A stretch of 64,000 nt of DNA, taken from NCBI GenBank assembly GCA_019744975.1, contig JAIETP010000010.1:210952-274951 (forward strand), in the 5' to 3' direction. Shown in pieces: positions 30,473-38,357 of the stretch. The notes beneath the pieces are model-generated. The model saw only the letters and a program-made list of their open reading frames with translations. It was not told the DNA's origin and made no database searches. The stretch comes from Burkholderiales bacterium. Its GTDB lineage: Bacteria > Pseudomonadota > Gammaproteobacteria > Burkholderiales > SG8-41. The position numbers were made by a program, and so were the translations under genes. The number at the start of each line of letters is the position of its first letter. Position 1 is the stretch's first letter.

Positions 30473-31018
30473 ATGACACGGCCGCTCAAATATCATGCCT
30501 TGCCGCAAGGAACTTCTTCGGCCCAACATGGGTTTACCTATCTCACGGTCATTTTTATATTGGCAATACTGACCGGGGGTCTCGCGCTCATCGGGGAAGT
30601 CTGGCACACCACATCCCTGCAAGATAAAGAAGCGGAGCTCTTGTTTGTGGGCAACCAATACCGTAAAGCCATTGAACGCTATTACCTCGGCGGACCTCGT
30701 CAGTTCCCGCGCACCGTCAACGACCTGCTGAAAGACCCTCGCACGCCGACTACCGAACGCTACCTGCGCAAAGCCTATGCGGACCCTGTCACCGGAAAAA
30801 CTGAATGGGGTCTCGTCAAAGCACCCGATGGCGGCATCATGGGTATATACAGCCTGTCCGAACTAAAGCCGCTTAAATCTGCAAACTTCCGATTGCAGGA
30901 CAAAAGCTTTGAGAAAACTGAAAAATATTCAGACTGGAAATTTATATACTCTCCCTTGCAATTGACTATCGTCCCCACGCCCATCGCAAAGCCTCTTGGC
31001 GCCACCCAATTGAGATAA
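30473..31018 (+). CDS. Atypical pseudopilin lacking Glu5
   Basis: 181 residues from ATG 30473. The leader (...SSAQHG) is followed by FTYLTVIFILAILTGGLALIGEVW. The cleavage Gly and Phe+1 are present but Thr replaces Glu at mature position 5, as in the tip pseudopilin GspK of many type II systems. The body has YRKAIERYYLGGPRQFP, TVNDLLKDPRTPTTERYLR and a YADPVTG loop like pseudopilins of this group. It is the third minor pseudopilin in a row and is likely to sit at the fibre tip; that is inference from the missing Glu. Confidence 0.78.
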   Translation: MTRPLKYHALPQGTSSAQHGFTYLTVIFILAILTGGLALIGEVWHTTSLQDKEAELLFVGNQYRKAIERYYLGGPRQFPRTVNDLLKDPRTPTTERYLRKAYADPVTGKTEWGLVKAPDGGIMGIYSLSELKPLKSANFRLQDKSFEKTEKYSDWKFIYSPLQLTIVPTPIAKPLGATQLR

Positions 31019-31020
31019 TT

Positions 31021-32334
31021 ATGTGTAAATTCATGCGATACGCACAACAGAGAACCCTGTCGATACTTATCACAATGGCGATGGTGGTTATTTTTCATGT
31101 CGGAGCACAGGCCGCCGAGTTGAATGCGCAATCTCGCTGGGTGCTATGGTTGGAATCAATTCCCAAAGAGGACACAGTCGTATCTGCACTCCCATTGTCG
31201 AAAAATTCAACATCCTCCACTGATCAATCGTGGCAGGAACGCTGGGGCAAACTTTCGCCCGCTATAGCTTGGAACGATATTGCAATTGATTTGATTATCA
31301 AATACCAGAAAAACCCGTTGCGGGCAGTTCGTGCGCTGGCCTTGTTGCATGTTGCAATGCATGATGCATTGGTGCTCTGTGCACGCTCGGAATGCAGTGA
31401 ACCTGCAACACGCATCGCGCTACATGCTGCTGCGGGTCGAACACTAAAGCATCTCTATCCACAAGAAAGTCCTGGTCGCCTCGAAGCATTGTCGTTATCT
31501 GCAGCACACGCAGTCATGATCGGGAATGCTCTCAACAATGACCTTCAAACTGGCTGGAAAATCGGTCATTTAGCCGCACGCGCTGCTGTCATTCGGGCAT
31601 TGAATGATGGTGCCGATCTTCCTCGCAATCTGAAGGCTCGACCGCCCCAGAAACCTGGCATCTGGCGCTCCACCCCACCGATGAATATCCACGACCCGGC
31701 CGAGCCGAGGGCCGGTGAATGGCGTCCATGGGTACTTAAGAGCGGTGCGGAATTCGAACCACCGCCCCCTGTCACTTACGACAGCGCCGCATATTGGAGT
31801 GAGGTCGAGGAAGTGCGCCTTACCGCAATAAACCTTACTGCGTCACAGAAAAAAATCGCCGAAGATTGGAACCTGGACTTGGGCACCGTCACTCCTGCTG
31901 GCGTATGGAATCAGAGCGCCCGGCGCGCTGCACTTGCGCAAAAACTTGATATAGCTGAGACGACTCGCCTCTTTGCGGCACTCAATGTTGCCATGATGGA
32001 TGCTTTCATCGCCTGCTGGCACTCCAAATTCAAGTGGTGGACACAGCGCCCGATTACCGCGGTCCGTGAAAAATATGATGCAAATTTCCTGTCACATGTC
32101 CTGACGCCGCCCTTTCCCAGTTACGTCTCCGGACACTCCGCTGGTTCCGGCGCAGCGTCTACCGTGCTGGGTATGTTTTTCCCGGATCAAGCAGAAAAAT
32201 TCTGGCTCGATGCTGAGGAAGCAGCAATCTCACGACTCTATGGCGGGATTCATTTCACTAGCGACAATACGGAAGGCCTGAAGCTAGGCCGGCGTGTAGG
32301 AGGGCGCGTCATTGAGCGCATTCAACAAAGATAA
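31021..32334 (+). CDS. Secreted vanadium-dependent haloperoxidase-like protein
   Basis: 437 residues from ATG 31021 (or ATG 31033), two bases after the last pseudopilin. A signal peptide (LITMAMVVIFHVGAQAA) precedes an all-helical acid phosphatase/haloperoxidase domain. The vanadate/phosphate-binding residues are visible: KWWTQRP (about 338-344), FPSYVSGHSAGSGA (about 363-376, Ser-Gly-His) and SRLYGGIHFTSDN (about 405-417, Arg and the axial His). This matches the bacterial vanadium chloroperoxidase-like branch of the PAP2 superfamily. As last gene of the secretion operon with a Sec signal it is a good candidate for the cargo. Phosphatase activity is the alternative. Confidence 0.82.
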   Translation: MCKFMRYAQQRTLSILITMAMVVIFHVGAQAAELNAQSRWVLWLESIPKEDTVVSALPLSKNSTSSTDQSWQERWGKLSPAIAWNDIAIDLIIKYQKNPLRAVRALALLHVAMHDALVLCARSECSEPATRIALHAAAGRTLKHLYPQESPGRLEALSLSAAHAVMIGNALNNDLQTGWKIGHLAARAAVIRALNDGADLPRNLKARPPQKPGIWRSTPPMNIHDPAEPRAGEWRPWVLKSGAEFEPPPPVTYDSAAYWSEVEEVRLTAINLTASQKKIAEDWNLDLGTVTPAGVWNQSARRAALAQKLDIAETTRLFAALNVAMMDAFIACWHSKFKWWTQRPITAVREKYDANFLSHVLTPPFPSYVSGHSAGSGAASTVLGMFFPDQAEKFWLDAEEAAISRLYGGIHFTSDNTEGLKLGRRVGGRVIERIQQR

Positions 32335-32339
32335 ACCAC

Positions 32340-32960
32340 TCAGCGCGCATGAATTGCATATACCGGTTCGCCATACGCACGGGCGCAACGTGGTCTTACA
32401 CTGAGCACGCTTCCCTCCGGGATCACGTTGTCAAGTGTAGCGCGAGGTTCCCGGGCTTCCAGCACCTTCAACACGCTGCCATCAGCAGGGGAATGCAAAC
32501 GCACCTCATAATATATGGCCCCTGAAACGGCCTGCCACTCACCAACGCTGCGTCCGTTCTCAAGTTTGAACCATACTTGCAACGGCGCCGGACAGGTAGT
32601 GGTCGCATCAATCAAAAACCAAGTCTGTTCAGAAACGCTCAAATTACCAGCACAACGTGCAGCGACGCTGACTGTCACCTTGGCGCGCTCGTCAGCAAGA
32701 GGTGTTGGCGGAACAAAGCGAGGGTCGGTAACAGCTACATCAAATGAAGCAACAATCTGCCCCTCGGGCACCCTGCTTAATACCTTAAGCACATAGGTAT
32801 CCGCGCCAGCCACAGCAGTCCAGCGAATAACAGGACGCGTCTCAGCAGTAATATTCCCAGCGGGTGAAATCCACTTGGGTGCCAAGCAATCTGCGAATAC
32901 CGGCCCGACTGCGGCAAATTGCATCGCGAAGCACAGCGCAGTTTTCCACATTATTGTCAT
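32340..32960 (-). CDS. Secreted protein with two fibronectin/Ig-like repeats
   Basis: 206 residues from ATG 32960 (ATG 32951 also possible). A signal peptide (ALCFAMQFAAVGPVFA) and two similar beta-rich modules are present: ...ISPAGNITAETRPVIRWTAVAGADTYVLKVLS and ...PLQVWFKLENGRSVGEWQAVSGAIYYEVRLHS, each broken by loops, with paired Cys. This resembles fibronectin type III/purple-acid-phosphatase-type adhesion modules. It is convergent with the haloperoxidase gene, their stops 5 bases apart. Its function is unknown; the composition matches the island. Confidence 0.6.
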   Translation of the reverse strand: MTIMWKTALCFAMQFAAVGPVFADCLAPKWISPAGNITAETRPVIRWTAVAGADTYVLKVLSRVPEGQIVASFDVAVTDPRFVPPTPLADERAKVTVSVAARCAGNLSVSEQTWFLIDATTTCPAPLQVWFKLENGRSVGEWQAVSGAIYYEVRLHSPADGSVLKVLEAREPRATLDNVIPEGSVLSVRPRCARAYGEPVYAIHAR

Positions 32961-33131
32961 TCTATATTTAGCTACTCAAAAAACTCTACCCTAAAATTAC
33001 ACAAACTATTGGTTCTCTCTTTTTCAAAAATTACATTGCATGACGCTATAAATTTCTCGACTTGACGCCTGCGCAAGAGTCACCTCCTATTTACCATATA
33101 TGGCTGCTCGCGCTTTTCGTGTCGAATCCAT

Positions 33132-33380
33132 TTGCCTACGCTCCCACAGGATGAAAAACGGCGGATCGTGAAAACCATCACCGAGAAGATCACCATCGGT
33201 GACGGTGAAATGGAGATTAACCTCTACTACGCCCCGCCACCCCCTCCCAAGGTCGGGAGTGGCGGGAGCTCTTCAGACGAAGGGGGAGGTAACCCTCCAC
33301 CTTCTAGAACCCCCTCTGGAAACCGTGGTCATTTGGCAACACCTCGTCAGGGATACAGTTTCAGCGCCTGCGCCCGGTAA
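33132..33380 (+). pseudogene. C-terminal remnant of a serine recombinase
   Basis: An open stretch without a proper start (TTG 33132 has no ribosome-binding site). It begins LPTLPQDEKRRIVKTITEKI and continues with TIGDGEMEINLYYAPPPPP, which resembles the extreme C-terminus of large serine recombinases (the ...IVxxITxxIxIGxxEIxIxLxYLP pattern). The catalytic N-terminal domain and zinc ribbon are absent. The frame then runs through a Ser/Gly/Pro-rich tail into the truncated yajD-like sequence on the other strand. Read together with that neighbour it looks like the decayed integrase end of an inserted element. Similarity was judged by eye only. Confidence 0.5.
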
Positions 33381-33445
33381 CCCGTCGCGCGCTGGTCGGC
33401 GGCGCGCCGCGCATCGAGGATGACTTTGTCCAGCCGGTCGGCCAT
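33347..33445 (-). pseudogene. Truncated N-terminus of a YajD-family HNH nuclease
   Basis: From ATG 33445 the minus strand encodes 32 residues, MADRLDKVILDARR... ending ATGYRAQALKLYP, then a stop at 33347. E. coli YajD has the same signature, ESGYREKALKIYPWVCGRC. Here the reading breaks exactly where the Trp codon should be (TGA instead of TGG). The HNH body is missing from the adjacent DNA, and I did not find it elsewhere in the window. It abuts the recombinase remnant, as expected if an element inserted into this gene. Confidence 0.6.
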
Positions 33446-33472
33446 GGGCGCCCCGTTTTAAATGTCAGGACA

Positions 33473-34594
33473 TCAGGACTGCACCGCCCTGACAGCAACG
33501 CGTTCCCCCGCGCCCGGCAGGTAAACCGGATGATATTCAGAGCGGTTCGGCTGGCCGGCGGCGACGTGCATGACCATGTTCGCGAGGTCGAATACCGTGG
33601 AGGCGATGGTCATGCTGGAGCCCTGCCCCGCGTATTCATGCGGCGCGCGGCAGATCGCCCGCGGCGCGCCGAATTCATCGCGCAGCACCGCCTTGACGTC
33701 TTCGACGGTGATGGCGCCGATTTTCGCTTCGAGCAACTGGCGGGCGCGGAAATCGCGGTACAGGCTGTCGCCGTTGTAGGACTTCGCCACGCCCTGGGTT
33801 TGCGCCGCCAGCGACTGGAAGTGATTTGCATGCGTCAGCAGCCCGCGCTCGGGATAAACGGGATAGACATTGTCCGGCGTGGTCTCGAAATCAATCGCAA
33901 CGCCGTCACGGTGGGCCAGCACGTAATTGCCGGATGCGCCGCGCGGCGAACGGGTGAGGATGTCGATCGCCTCGTAGAAATGGCGTGAATTGAGGATGCG
34001 TCGGCGCAAAATCGGGATCGGCACGCCGACCCGGCCCTTGTCCTCGCTCGACGTCAGCATGTTGCCGCAGACGACGATGCCGTGTTCGTTGAAACCGTCG
34101 CGCCCGACCATGCCGGCCTCGACGATCAGCGACAGCGCCGGTTTGTCTTTTTGCCGGATGCGCAGCAGCACCACGCTGTCGAGCGCCGGGCTGCGCCAGT
34201 CCCAGTTCTTGCCGACGATGACGCCGCGGTGCTGCGTGGCCTCGGGCAGCGCGATGATGGTGGTGCATTCGGTCGCGGCGCGGCTGCCGCCGCTGGCGCC
34301 GTACATCAGTTCGGTGCGGCAATTGACCGCGACGATGTCTTCCAATTGCTGGCGCGAACCCTCGGCAATGCCCCTGATCTCCGCCATCACCGAGGCGTCA
34401 ATGACTTCGATCTGCGCGGCAAATGCCCGTGCCCGCTCGCGCACCTGCTCCAGCGACAGTTTGGAGTGGCGGCCGAAAACGCCGAGGTAGAACCCGATGG
34501 TTTTTGCGACCCGCTCGGCGGCGAGTGCGCCGTGCTGCATGCCGCACTCGCGGGCATCGCCTTCGATGCTGTAAACCGGAAAGGGTTTGTACAT
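33473..34594 (-). CDS. C45 family autoproteolytic acyltransferase/hydrolase
   Basis: 373 residues. The sequence follows the isopenicillin-N acyltransferase-like (peptidase C45, Ntn-hydrolase) family: an N-terminal pro-segment, then the self-cleavage site TECTTIIALPE with the nucleophile at Cys110, followed by GVIVGKNWDW, NEHGIVVCGN and LTHANHF. Autoproteolysis before Cys110 would expose it as the N-terminal nucleophile. No signal peptide is present, so it is cytoplasmic. It lies 21 bases downstream of a Bug-type binding protein gene and is probably cotranscribed, which suggests an amide or acylated compound as the substrate captured by that protein. The exact substrate is unknown. Confidence 0.85.
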   Translation of the reverse strand: MYKPFPVYSIEGDARECGMQHGALAAERVAKTIGFYLGVFGRHSKLSLEQVRERARAFAAQIEVIDASVMAEIRGIAEGSRQQLEDIVAVNCRTELMYGASGGSRAATECTTIIALPEATQHRGVIVGKNWDWRSPALDSVVLLRIRQKDKPALSLIVEAGMVGRDGFNEHGIVVCGNMLTSSEDKGRVGVPIPILRRRILNSRHFYEAIDILTRSPRGASGNYVLAHRDGVAIDFETTPDNVYPVYPERGLLTHANHFQSLAAQTQGVAKSYNGDSLYRDFRARQLLEAKIGAITVEDVKAVLRDEFGAPRAICRAPHEYAGQGSSMTIASTVFDLANMVMHVAAGQPNRSEYHPVYLPGAGERVAVRAVQS

Positions 34595-34615
34595 GGGATG
34601 CCCCCGGGCGCGAGT

Positions 34616-35569
34616 TTATTCGAGCTTGATGTTCTGGCTGGTGATGATGCGCGCGAGCTTGTCGATATTGGCCCTGAGCATTTCGCGCAGTTCCTCCGGC
34701 GTGCTCGCCGCCGGATCAAGGCCGGTATCCAGCATCGGTTCGCGCACTTCCTTCAGCGTCACCATTTTTTTGACCTCGGCGTTCAGCAGTTTGACCACGC
34801 CGTCCGGCAGGCCCGCCGGCCCGTAGAAGCCCATCCATGACGGAAAGTCGTAACCGGGCAGGCCGGTCTCGGCGATGGTCGGTATCGCCATCGCCGCGGC
34901 GGTGCGTTTGGCGCTGGTCACCCCGAGCGCGCGCAACTTGCCGGTTTTGACGTGCTGCATCGCCGCGGCAATGACGCCGAACGACAGGTCGATGCGCCCG
35001 GCCATCAGGTCGGTGTAGCCCGGACCGCTGCCCTTGTAGGCGACATGCAGCATGTCGATCTTGGCCATGGATTTAAAAAGTTCGGCGGCGAGGTGCGGCC
35101 CCTGACCGATGCCGGACGAGCCGAAACTCAAAGAGCCGGGCTGTTTTTTGGCCAGCGCAATGATGTCCTTCGCCGTTTTTGCCGGAACCGTCGGGTGCGT
35201 CACCAGCATCAGCGGATACGTGGCGAACAGCGAAATCGGCGTGAAATCGCGCAGCAGGTCGAGCTTGACGTTGGGATACAGCGTGGGCAATGCCGCCATC
35301 GCGCTGCCGGCGATGATCAGGGTATAACCGTCCGGTGCAGCGCGCGCCACGTACTGGCGGCCGATCACCGCGCCGCCGCCGGGCCGGTTTTCCACCAGGA
35401 ACTGTTTGCCGGTCACGTCGGTGAGTTGTTTGGCAATGATGCGCCCCATGAAATCATCGGACCCCCCGGGCGCCGCCGTGACAACAATACGCACCGTCTT
35501 GGTCGGATAAGCCTGCGCAACGCTGATCAGCGAAAAACAAAGCAACACAACCCCGATGACGCTTTTCAT
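34616..35569 (-). CDS. Bug/TctC-family tripartite tricarboxylate transporter substrate-binding protein
   Basis: 317 residues with a signal peptide (GVVLLCFSLISVAQA). Family hallmarks are YPTKTVRIVVTAAPGGSDDFMGRIIA, FLVENRPGGGAVIG, SGSAMAALPTLYPN, FGSSGIGQGPHLAAELF and HVAYKGSGPGYTDLMAG, separated by variable loops. These periplasmic proteins bind carboxylates or other small acids with a Pacman-like fold. It is the first gene of a two-gene unit with the C45 hydrolase. No TctA/TctB membrane subunits occur in the window, as is usual for Bug orphans. Confidence 0.93.
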   Translation of the reverse strand: MKSVIGVVLLCFSLISVAQAYPTKTVRIVVTAAPGGSDDFMGRIIAKQLTDVTGKQFLVENRPGGGAVIGRQYVARAAPDGYTLIIAGSAMAALPTLYPNVKLDLLRDFTPISLFATYPLMLVTHPTVPAKTAKDIIALAKKQPGSLSFGSSGIGQGPHLAAELFKSMAKIDMLHVAYKGSGPGYTDLMAGRIDLSFGVIAAAMQHVKTGKLRALGVTSAKRTAAAMAIPTIAETGLPGYDFPSWMGFYGPAGLPDGVVKLLNAEVKKMVTLKEVREPMLDTGLDPAASTPEELREMLRANIDKLARIITSQNIKLE

Positions 35570-35814
35570 GAACTGAGCTCCTTGTTAGACACGTATTGTT
35601 TTCCGCTGGTCAACCGCACCTAACGGCACCTGTTTTCATCACAAAGCATGAAAAACGGGAAGGCGTCCGCAGTTTATCCGCGATCACCACTACGGGCAAT
35701 CAAAGCAGGGCCGGCGGGCCCTGCAGACTCGCCGTCGAGCTCGCGAACGGGCACACTTTGAAGCGAAGTCGCGATAACATCGGCCCTCTCACTTTAGCGG
35801 CGAAAGCGGGTGCC
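35570..35814. promoter_or_regulatory. Divergent intergenic region
   Basis: 245 bases between the divergent Bug gene and the Asp/Glu-racemase-like gene. The reading frame of the latter is open upstream as far as 35596, but the composition there is not coding-like and the conserved family start lies at 35815. The Bug gene has a ribosome-binding site GGAG before 35569. No operator was recognised. Confidence 0.45.
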
Positions 35815-36477
35815 ATGACGCGAAACCCCAACATCGTGCTCTTCAGCGTCCACAAGGACGCGATGGACGCCGCCGTTCGTGCCTTTGCGTCCGACTGGCC
35901 GGAGGCACGCATCAGCAACCTGCTCGATGACGGCCTGTTCGCGTGGATACGCGAGACCGGGGGCGTGGTGCCGGAGATGCATGACGTCTTCCGCAGGCTG
36001 ACCCGGCACATGGTTTCCCGCAAGGCTGACGGCATCCTGTTTACCTGTTCCGCCTTTCGCGAGGTGATCGACACCTGCATCAAGGAATTCGATGTACCGA
36101 TCCTCAAACCCAACGACGCAATGATCGAACAGGCGCTGGCGGCCGGATCGCGTATTGCAGTGATGGCAACGGTGGGACCGACCATTCCGTCGATTTCCGC
36201 GGAAATCCTCGAGATGGCGGCAGCGCGCGGGCAGAAAGTCGAACTGCTGCCTTATGTGGTCGACGACGCCTTCGATGCGCTGGCCGGCGGTGATGCGGCC
36301 CGGCACGACGCACTGGTTGCCGCCCGCGCGCGTGAAATCCGGCATTGCGATGTCATCGTGCTGGCACAATTCACGCTGTCGCGTGCCGTTCCTGCGGTCG
36401 CGGCGGTGAGCAGCATTCCGATTTTCAACTCGCCGGGAGCGGCCGTGGCCAAACTGCGCACCATGCTCAAAGCCTGA
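35815..36477 (+). CDS. Aspartate/glutamate racemase-family protein with one catalytic Cys
   Basis: 220 residues from ATG 35815, the start that matches the family N-terminus (NPNIVLFSVHKDAM). The fold markers are GILFTCSAFREVID with Cys78, RIAVMATVGPTIPSISAEI and a second lobe CDVIVLAQFTLSRAVPAV. In two-base racemases a second Cys sits in that last segment; here Gln185 and Phe occupy the place. Such single-Cys members include decarboxylase-like or otherwise altered enzymes. It is the first of five plus-strand genes that continue with an NADP oxidoreductase and an enolase-superfamily protein, suggesting a small-acid catabolic set. The exact reaction is unknown. Confidence 0.78.
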   Translation: MTRNPNIVLFSVHKDAMDAAVRAFASDWPEARISNLLDDGLFAWIRETGGVVPEMHDVFRRLTRHMVSRKADGILFTCSAFREVIDTCIKEFDVPILKPNDAMIEQALAAGSRIAVMATVGPTIPSISAEILEMAAARGQKVELLPYVVDDAFDALAGGDAARHDALVAARAREIRHCDVIVLAQFTLSRAVPAVAAVSSIPIFNSPGAAVAKLRTMLKA

Positions 36478-36537
36478 CCCGCCGGCAGCCGACAACTGAA
36501 AACCCAAACAACGAACTTCCAATCCAGGAGCCTGACC

Positions 36538-37263
36538 ATGACTGTCCACCACACCCGCCAGCGCCGCCATTTCCTGCAGGCCGCCGCCGCCACATTGATA
36601 CTCGGCAGTCTGCCGTCGTTCGCGGCTGAGGCCGGCAAACTCAGAATCGGCATCATCGGCTCCGGCCGCGTCGGCAGCGCGCTCGGCACGACATGGGCCA
36701 AGGCCGGACACACGGTGATGTTTTCATCGCTGGACATCGAGCAGGACAAAAAACTCGCCGCCGGCATCGGCGGCAATGCACGCGCCGGCACGCCGCGCGA
36801 GGCGGCGGCATTCGGTGAAATCCTGCTGGTGGCGGTGCCCTACGGCGCGCTGCCCCAGGTCGGCAAGGATCTCGCCGAGCTGCTGAAGGGCAAGGCGGTG
36901 ATCGACACCTGCAACCCCTTTCCCAATCGCGACGGTGAAATCGCCAACTGGGCACGCGAAAAAGGCGCCGGCCTCGCTTCGGCCGAACTGCTGCCGGGAG
37001 CGCGCATCGTGCGCGCCTTCAATGCCGTCGGCGCCGCACGCATGGGCGAGGCCGCGCAACGCCCCGGCCCGCGCTCCGGCATGCCGATGGCGGGTGACGA
37101 CGCCGCGGCGATCGCGCTGGCCAGCCGGCTGGTGCGCGACGCCGGTTTCGAGCCGGTGCTGATCGGCGGACTGGCAATGGGCAAACACCTGATGCCCGGC
37201 ACCCCGCTCGCCGGCGAACGTTCGGCCGAGGAAATCCGCAAAATCGCAGCCACCCTGAACTGA
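36538..37263 (+). CDS. Tat-exported NADP(H)-binding oxidoreductase (F420-dependent NADP reductase-like)
   Basis: 241 residues from ATG 36538 after a CAGGAG site. The N-terminus carries a twin-arginine-like signal (RQRRHFLQAAAATLILGSLP). Next is a Rossmann fold, LRIGIIGSGRVGSALGTTWAKAG (split at the GSGRVGS turn). The body has GEILLVAVPYGALPQVG, VIDTCNPFPNRDG and VRAFNAVGAARM, matching the NADP-oxidoreductase/F420-dependent family seen in many proteobacteria without F420. Export of a pyridine-nucleotide enzyme folded with cofactor fits Tat. Its substrate is unknown. Confidence 0.8.
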   Translation: MTVHHTRQRRHFLQAAAATLILGSLPSFAAEAGKLRIGIIGSGRVGSALGTTWAKAGHTVMFSSLDIEQDKKLAAGIGGNARAGTPREAAAFGEILLVAVPYGALPQVGKDLAELLKGKAVIDTCNPFPNRDGEIANWAREKGAGLASAELLPGARIVRAFNAVGAARMGEAAQRPGPRSGMPMAGDDAAAIALASRLVRDAGFEPVLIGGLAMGKHLMPGTPLAGERSAEEIRKIAATLN

Positions 37264-37286
37264 ACCCGGAGCGCCCTGAACACACC

Positions 37287-38345
37287 ATGCAGATCCAGCA
37301 CATCACCGCCGCTGTCGAACACATCAAACCCGCGCGGGCCGCCGACGCCTACGCCGGGGGCGAAAGCCTGACTTTCCTGCGCTGCATGGTCACCACTGAC
37401 GATGGCGTAACGGGCACCGGGATCAGCGGCCGTTTCCTCGCCGATCAGGTGGCGCAGCTGCTGAACGACGGCATTGCGGCGACCGCCAGGGGGCTGGATC
37501 CGCTGGACATCGAAGCGGTCACGACAACCCTTGCGAAAAAATTCAATCCCCGCCAGTCGACCGGGGTGTTTGTCTCCGCGATGTCGGCGCTGGACCTGGC
37601 GCTGTGGGACATCAAGGGCAAGGTGCTGGGCCGGCCGGTCGCGCAACTGATCGGCGGCGCACGCAGAGCAGTGCCGGCCTACGCCACCGCCGGGCTGCCC
37701 GCATTCACCGAAACCGAACTCATCAGCGCCTGCAAAACCGCGCTGGCGGCGGGATTCCAAGGCGCCAAAATCCTTGTCGGCGCCGGACGCAGCCTGGATG
37801 AGGATGCGCAGCGTATCCACGCAGTGCGCTCCGCAGTCGGCAATGCGCCGCTGATGCTCGACGCCAACTGCGCGTTTACAGTCGCTGAAGCAAAACGACT
37901 GGCAGCACTGGTCGCCGACTGCGACGTCGCGTTTTTCGAGGAGCCGGTGCGCGGCAATGACATTCCGTCGCTGGTCGAACTGCGCCGCGCAACCTCCATC
38001 CCGCTGGCCTCAGGGCAGATGATCCAGTCCGTGGCCTGGTTTCGCGATGTACTGAATGCCGGTGCGCTCGACATCCTGCAACCCAATGCCGCGTTCTGCG
38101 GCGGCATCAGCGCGATGCTGCGCATCATCGCTCTCGCTGAAGCGCATGGCATCCCGGTCACCGGCGCCGGCGGCTTTGAAGCCGCGAATCTGCCGGTGAT
38201 GGCGGGCCATGCACATGGCGGCATGCTTGAAGTGCACAGCGCGCATGTCGCCCTGCGCGCGCGTTTTGCGACAGAACCCGAATTCAGGGACGGCAAGCTG
38301 CAGGTGCCGGCCGCGCCGGGGCTGGGGTTTTCGCTGAAAGATTAG
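37287..38345 (+). CDS. Enolase-superfamily (mandelate racemase/muconate lactonizing enzyme-like) protein with atypical metal site
   Basis: 352 residues. The MR/MLE layout is clear: an N-terminal capping domain, then ALWDIKGKVLGRPVAQLIGG. Barrel-end motifs are PLMLDANCAFTVAEA (first metal Asp), VAFFEEPV (second metal Glu) and IPLASGQM (third position). The third ligand is normally Glu or Asp in a GE/DE motif but is Gln here. The usual KxK base motif reads GAKILVG, with the second Lys replaced. So it may have a changed metal site or a non-racemase reaction. It starts 23 bases after the Tat oxidoreductase gene and precedes the HIT-like gene by 12 bases. Confidence 0.82.
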   Translation: MQIQHITAAVEHIKPARAADAYAGGESLTFLRCMVTTDDGVTGTGISGRFLADQVAQLLNDGIAATARGLDPLDIEAVTTTLAKKFNPRQSTGVFVSAMSALDLALWDIKGKVLGRPVAQLIGGARRAVPAYATAGLPAFTETELISACKTALAAGFQGAKILVGAGRSLDEDAQRIHAVRSAVGNAPLMLDANCAFTVAEAKRLAALVADCDVAFFEEPVRGNDIPSLVELRRATSIPLASGQMIQSVAWFRDVLNAGALDILQPNAAFCGGISAMLRIIALAEAHGIPVTGAGGFEAANLPVMAGHAHGGMLEVHSAHVALRARFATEPEFRDGKLQVPAAPGLGFSLKD

Positions 38346-38357
38346 GGGCGCTCACCC

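Noticed and set aside
35596..35814. N-terminal extension of the Asp/Glu-racemase-like gene
   Set aside because: The frame is open but the sequence is not coding-like, and the family start fits ATG 35815.
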